Assembly: GCA_028691405.1 (NCBI GenBank)
Contig: JAQUZI010000018.1
Span: forward strand, 1 to 10,035
DNA from: Minisyncoccota bacterium
GTDB taxonomy: Bacteria; Patescibacteriota; Minisyncoccia; UBA6257; JAKLIH01
DNA: 10,035 bases
Reading direction: 5' to 3'
Under the pieces are notes generated by a model. That model was not told the origin of the DNA. It saw only the letters and a list, made by a program, of their open reading frames with translations, and ran no database searches. Made by a program: the position numbers and the translations under genes. The stretch's first letter is position 1, and each line of letters opens with the position of its first letter. Shown one piece after another: positions 7,085-10,035 of the stretch.

Positions 7085-8170
7085 ATGAATCCCGCAATAA
7101 ATCAAGATAAATATGCTAAGAAATTAATTGAATTAATGATCCTTGCTTCTCAACAAGGAGCATCTGATTTGCATTTAAGTGTTGGCAAAAGACCAATATT
7201 AAGATTAGATGGAAAATTAATTGCAATTAATAAAGAAGATATAGTTACGCCGGAAATAATAGCTGGGTTTGTAGCTATGTTATTAGATGAAGATCAGCAA
7301 AAAAGTTTAATGGAAAACAAAGAAATTGATTTTGCTTTTTCTTTGGAGGATAAAGTTCGTTTTAGAATTAATATATTTTTTCAAAAAGGATTTTTATCAA
7401 TTGCTTTGCGGTTAATACCGGTAAGTATTAAAACTTTAGAAGAATTAAATTTGCCGCCAATTTTGCATAAAATGTCAAATTATCATCAAGGATTTTTCTT
7501 GGTTGTAGGTCCAGCTGGACAAGGTAAAACAACAACATTGGCTTCGATTGTTGATGAAATAAATCATAATAGAATGGATCATATTATTACAATTGAGGAT
7601 CCAATTGAATATGTATATACTCCAGATAGAGCAATGGTAAGTCAAAGAGAGGTAGGAGAAGATACTTTGTCTTTTCATAATGCTTTAAAATCTTCTTTAA
7701 GACAAGACCCGGATGTAATTATGATTGGCGAAATGAGAGATCCAGAATCAATGGCCATTGCTTTAACAGCAGCGGAAACAGGGCATTTAGTTTTCTCTAC
7801 TTTGCATACTAATTCAGCTAGCCAGACGATTGATCGTATTATTGATAGCTTTGATTCAAGTGCTCAACCTCAAATTAGATCTCAATTAGCTACATCTTTG
7901 ATTGGTATTGTATCGCAAAGATTAATACCAAAAATTAATGGTGGTAGAATTCCAGCTTGTGAAATTTTAATTATGAATGCCGCTGCTAGGAATTTGGTTA
8001 GGGAAAACAAAATTTATCAAATTGATTTGGTAATTGAAACAGGATTGAAAGAAGGGATGATTAGCTTAAATAGATCTTTAGTTGATTTAGTAAGAAAAAG
8101 AGAAATATCAATGGAAACAGCGGAGATGTATTCTAATAATCCCTCTGAATTAAGAAATCTGTTAGGTTAA
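7085..8170 (+). CDS. pilT: Type IV pilus retraction ATPase PilT
   Basis: A 361-residue cytoplasmic hexameric ATPase that drives pilus disassembly, giving twitching or pulling of bound DNA or cells. It lacks the zinc tetracysteine of PilB and has the PilT layout: GASDLHLSVG (residues 25-34), Walker A GPAGQGKTT (142-150), Asp box ITIEDPIEYVY (168-178), Walker B VIMIGEMRD (211-219), the histidine box HLVFSTLHTNSA (234-245) and AARNLVRENKIYQI (300-313), which corresponds to the conserved AIRNLIRE retraction motif. Walker A has GQ where GS is usual, still within GxxGxGK[TS]. It contains no tryptophan codon, so it looks normal under either code. It starts 52 bases after pilB behind its own promoter candidate and is followed 20 bases later by pilC. 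Confidence 0.95.
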   Translation: MNPAINQDKYAKKLIELMILASQQGASDLHLSVGKRPILRLDGKLIAINKEDIVTPEIIAGFVAMLLDEDQQKSLMENKEIDFAFSLEDKVRFRINIFFQKGFLSIALRLIPVSIKTLEELNLPPILHKMSNYHQGFFLVVGPAGQGKTTTLASIVDEINHNRMDHIITIEDPIEYVYTPDRAMVSQREVGEDTLSFHNALKSSLRQDPDVIMIGEMRDPESMAIALTAAETGHLVFSTLHTNSASQTIDRIIDSFDSSAQPQIRSQLATSLIGIVSQRLIPKINGGRIPACEILIMNAAARNLVRENKIYQIDLVIETGLKEGMISLNRSLVDLVRKREISMETAEMYSNNPSELRNLLG

Positions 8171-8190
8171 TAATATATTAATATTTTCAT

Positions 8191-9396
8191 ATGGAGTTTA
8201 TTTATAGGGCAAAAACTAAAAACGGAGAAGAGAAGACGGGAAAGATAGATGCTCGTTCTGAAAAATTGGCTTTGCAGATATTACAAAGCTACGATCTTAT
8301 TGTAATTGAATTACATAAAAAGAAAGAGAATACAATATGAGATAAAATATTTTTTAGAAAAACAAATATTAAGGGTAAGGAATTGGTAATATTTTTAAGA
8401 CAACTAGCGACAATGTTATCAGCTAAAATACCTTTAATTAGTTCTTTAAAGACATTGTTAAATCAATCAGATTCAGCGGCAATTAGAGATGTGATATTTA
8501 GTTTAGTTTCTAGTTTAGATAGTGGTTTAATGTTATCTCAAGCAATGGAAAAAACAAATGTGTTTTCAAAGTTTTATGTTGAAATGGTTAGGTCAGGTGA
8601 AGTTTCGGGAAGATTGGAACAAGTTTTTAATTATTTAGCTGATTACGCTGAAAATGAAGCAGAATTAGATGCAAAAGCAAGATCAGCAGCAATTTATCCT
8701 ATTTTTATTTTAATTGTATTTTTAGTTGTTGGTTCTGTTATTACAATATCTATTGCACCGCAAATGGTTGATATTTTTCAAGAATTTGATAGACAACCAC
8801 CAGCATTAACAATGGCTTTAATTTCAACGGGAAGATTTTTGATTAATTGAGGCTTTTTGGTTTTATTGGTGTTAGTTGGTGTATTTTATGCGGCTAAAAA
8901 TTATTTAGATAGCGCTGAGGGCCAGAATATTAAAGCTTATTGAACAATGAAAATTCCAGTATTAGGAAATATTTATAAAAATATATATGTGTCTCGTTTT
9001 TGTGAAACACTAAGCACTTTATTAGTTGGTGGTATTCCAATTGTTGAAGCATTAGAGATATCTGGAAGCGCAACTGGTAATTTTGTGTTTAAAAACATTG
9101 CTGAAGAATTGTCAGAAGGAATAAGAAATGGGGAACAAATTAACAAATTAATGAGAAAATATGAAGAATATTTTCCACCATTAGTTAATCAAATGGTTGC
9201 TATTGGTGAAAATACAGGAAGATTATCAGATCTATTAAAAAGAGTAGCTGTTTATTATTACAATCAAGTAGAAAGAGGTTTTAGTGTGTTATTAGAATTA
9301 TTACAACCAGTTTTAATTATTGTTTTAGGAGGTATGGTAGGCATATTAATTGCAGGTGTTTTATTACCAATTTATCAATTGGCACAAACAATTTAA
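8191..9396 (+). CDS. pilC: Type IV pilus platform protein PilC/GspF (read through three TGA codons)
   Basis: PilC is the integral inner-membrane platform on which the pilus is assembled and which PilB and PilT engage from the cytoplasm. The 401-residue protein has an N-terminal segment (FIYRAKTKNGEEKTGKI) and two GspF domains, each with its signature: FLRQLATMLSAKIPL..SL with GEVSGRLEQV, and FCETLSTLLVGGIPIVEAL with GENTGRLSDL. Membrane segments lie at about 170-192, 210-235 and 370-395. TGA codons at 8338-8340 (residue 50), 8848-8850 (220) and 8941-8943 (251) would cut it into fragments under the standard code. Residue 251 precedes KIPVLGNIY, near a position where homologues commonly have W. 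ATG at 8191 restores the N-terminal segment; no Shine-Dalgarno sequence precedes it. Confidence 0.95.
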
Positions 9397-9399
9397 AAA

Positions 9400-9408
9400 A
9401 TTAAATTA
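9400..9408 (+). repeat. ATTAAATTA leader element before the first pilin
   Basis: Second copy of the nine-base element found before pilT, at the same 14-base distance from the start codon and followed by ATGAAT. The spacer bases differ (TACAT here, CATAT before pilT). Confidence 0.4.
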
Positions 9409-9413
9409 TACAT

Positions 9414-9884
9414 ATGAATAAATTTAAAAAGGCATATACTTTAATCGAAATGTTGATGGTCGTAGCTATTATTGGCGTTTTAGCTTCTTCTATTTTAATT
9501 GGTTTAGGCAGTACAAGATCTAAAGCTAGAGATACAAGACGTCTTACGGATTTAAAAAGTACACAAACAGCATTAGAATTGTATTATAGTAAATACGGGG
9601 TTTATCCTTCAAGAACACCAGGGACAAACGAAACATGAGAATGAACTGAACTTACAGATGTGTTAACTAGTGATGAAACTGGTTTGAAATTAAGCAAAAT
9701 ACCTAAAGACCCTTTGAATAACAATGAGCATAAATATATGTATGCAACTGATGGGCAGAGCTATGTTTTAGGAGTTAAACTAGAAACTAAAGACCAAGCA
9801 TTAGACGATGATTTAGATGGAACAATACTTGGCATGGATTGTGGAGATGAATTGGGGGATGAAATTTATTGTATTAGCTTATAA
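9414..9884 (+). CDS. Type IV pilin or pseudopilin (read through two TGA codons)
   Basis: A 156-residue class III-signal protein. A seven-residue basic leader (MNKFKKA) precedes YTLIEMLMVVAIIG, with the essential glutamate at position 5 of the predicted mature protein (E12). The residue before the cleavage site is alanine (A7), not the usual glycine. The hydrophobic helix (8-30) continues into the amphipathic part (RSKARDTRRLTDLKSTQTALELYYSKYGVYP), as in pilins. TGA codons at 9636-9638 and 9642-9644 encode residues 75 and 77 (WEW), just before a 'L..VL' and IPKDP segment where bacterial pilins commonly have W. Cysteines 143 and 153 could close a C-terminal disulfide loop. It is probably the major or an early-assembling pilin of this system; which one cannot be told from sequence. 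It lies 17 bases after pilC. Confidence 0.9.
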
Positions 9885-9907
9885 AGGTTTATCAATAAAA
9901 TATTTTA

Positions 9908-10035
9908 ATGAAATGTAAAAGTTACAAAATTAAAAATAGTTTTACCCTAGTAGAATTAATGATAGTAATAGCAATACTTGCAATCCTTAGTGCAATTGTA
10001 ATATTTGCATTAAACCCAACAGAAATATTCAAAAA
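9908..10035 (+). CDS. Second type IV pilin, N-terminal fragment cut by the window edge
   Basis: The 42 visible codons give a leader of 11 residues (MKCKSYKIKNS), then FTLVELMIVIAILAILSAIVIFALNP, a classic pilin N-terminal helix with glutamate at mature position 5 (E16) followed by the NP commonly seen after the helix in CPR pilins. The residue before the predicted cleavage is serine, not glycine. The gene starts 23 bases after the first pilin and probably shares its transcript. ATA is the commonest isoleucine codon here (five of eight) and CTT/CTA leucine codons are frequent, but the sample is too small to argue for a separate origin. The rest of the protein lies beyond the window. Confidence 0.85.
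   Translation, partial: MKCKSYKIKNSFTLVELMIVIAILAILSAIVIFALNPTEIFK

Noticed and set aside
7475..7678. Minus-strand open frame inside pilT
   Set aside because: Antisense to the Walker A and Asp-box region of pilT; composition is that of a shadow frame.
400..9884. Interpretation of the six TGA-interrupted genes as pseudogenes or sequencing frameshifts
   Set aside because: The frame is the same on both sides of every TGA, all catalytic motifs are intact, no TAA or TAG interrupts any of them, and all interruptions are the same codon.
400..9884. UGA read as glycine (code of Gracilibacteria and Absconditabacteria)
   Set aside because: Glycine is amply encoded by GGN while TGG is absent from all frames; a glycine reading would leave the whole window without tryptophan, and several sites are aromatic in homologues as I know them.
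1..10035. Search for tRNA or rRNA genes, CRISPR arrays, insertion sequences and long repeats
   Set aside because: Coding genes fill nearly the whole window; no regularly spaced repeats, transposase motifs or GC-rich RNA-gene-like stretches were seen by eye.

Overview
The window is about 10 kb of very AT-rich, gene-dense bacterial DNA with no RNA genes, no mobile elements and no intergenic gap longer than about 70 bases. Its most striking property is the genetic code. Six of the twelve genes read through in-frame TGA codons, twelve in total. No in-frame TGG occurs in roughly 3,240 codons, and no gene ends in TGA (ten end in TAA, one in TAG; one runs off the window). All tryptophan here therefore appears to be written as TGA. 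Under the standard code the AMP phosphorylase, PilM, PilN, PilB, PilC and the first pilin would each look like broken genes; they are intact.

Layout: (1) 3-1938, plus strand: the C-terminal part of a ribose-phosphate pyrophosphokinase, then, one base later, a complete archaeal-type AMP phosphorylase. (2) 1939-2652, minus strand: a ComFC-type zinc-ribbon phosphoribosyltransferase whose stop codon abuts that of the phosphorylase. (3) 2720-10035, plus strand: a type IV pilus locus in the order pilM, pilN, pilO, a small membrane protein in the pilP position, pilB (extension ATPase), pilT (retraction ATPase), pilC (platform protein), a complete type IV pilin and the start of a second pilin that runs off the window.

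Organism: the compact pilM-N-O-x-B-T-C-pilin order without a visible pilQ, the archaeal-type AMP phosphorylase beside a PRPP synthetase, the low GC and the recoded UGA together suggest a Candidate Phyla Radiation (Patescibacteria) bacterium. The recoding I know of in that radiation (Gracilibacteria, Absconditabacteria) is UGA to glycine, whereas this window supports UGA to tryptophan, as in Mollicutes; Mollicutes, however, are not known for this gene set. The lineage is therefore an inference and an open question.

How the genes work together: PilM/N/O and the small protein would form the inner-membrane alignment complex, PilB and PilT would drive extension and retraction through PilC, and the pilins form the fibre. 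ComFC, transcribed divergently from pilM, is linked in other bacteria to natural transformation, so the locus may serve DNA uptake as well as attachment to a host cell. The first two genes belong to nucleotide and ribose-phosphate salvage. No gene has a clear Shine-Dalgarno sequence; starts instead follow A/T-only leaders, some of them shared between genes.
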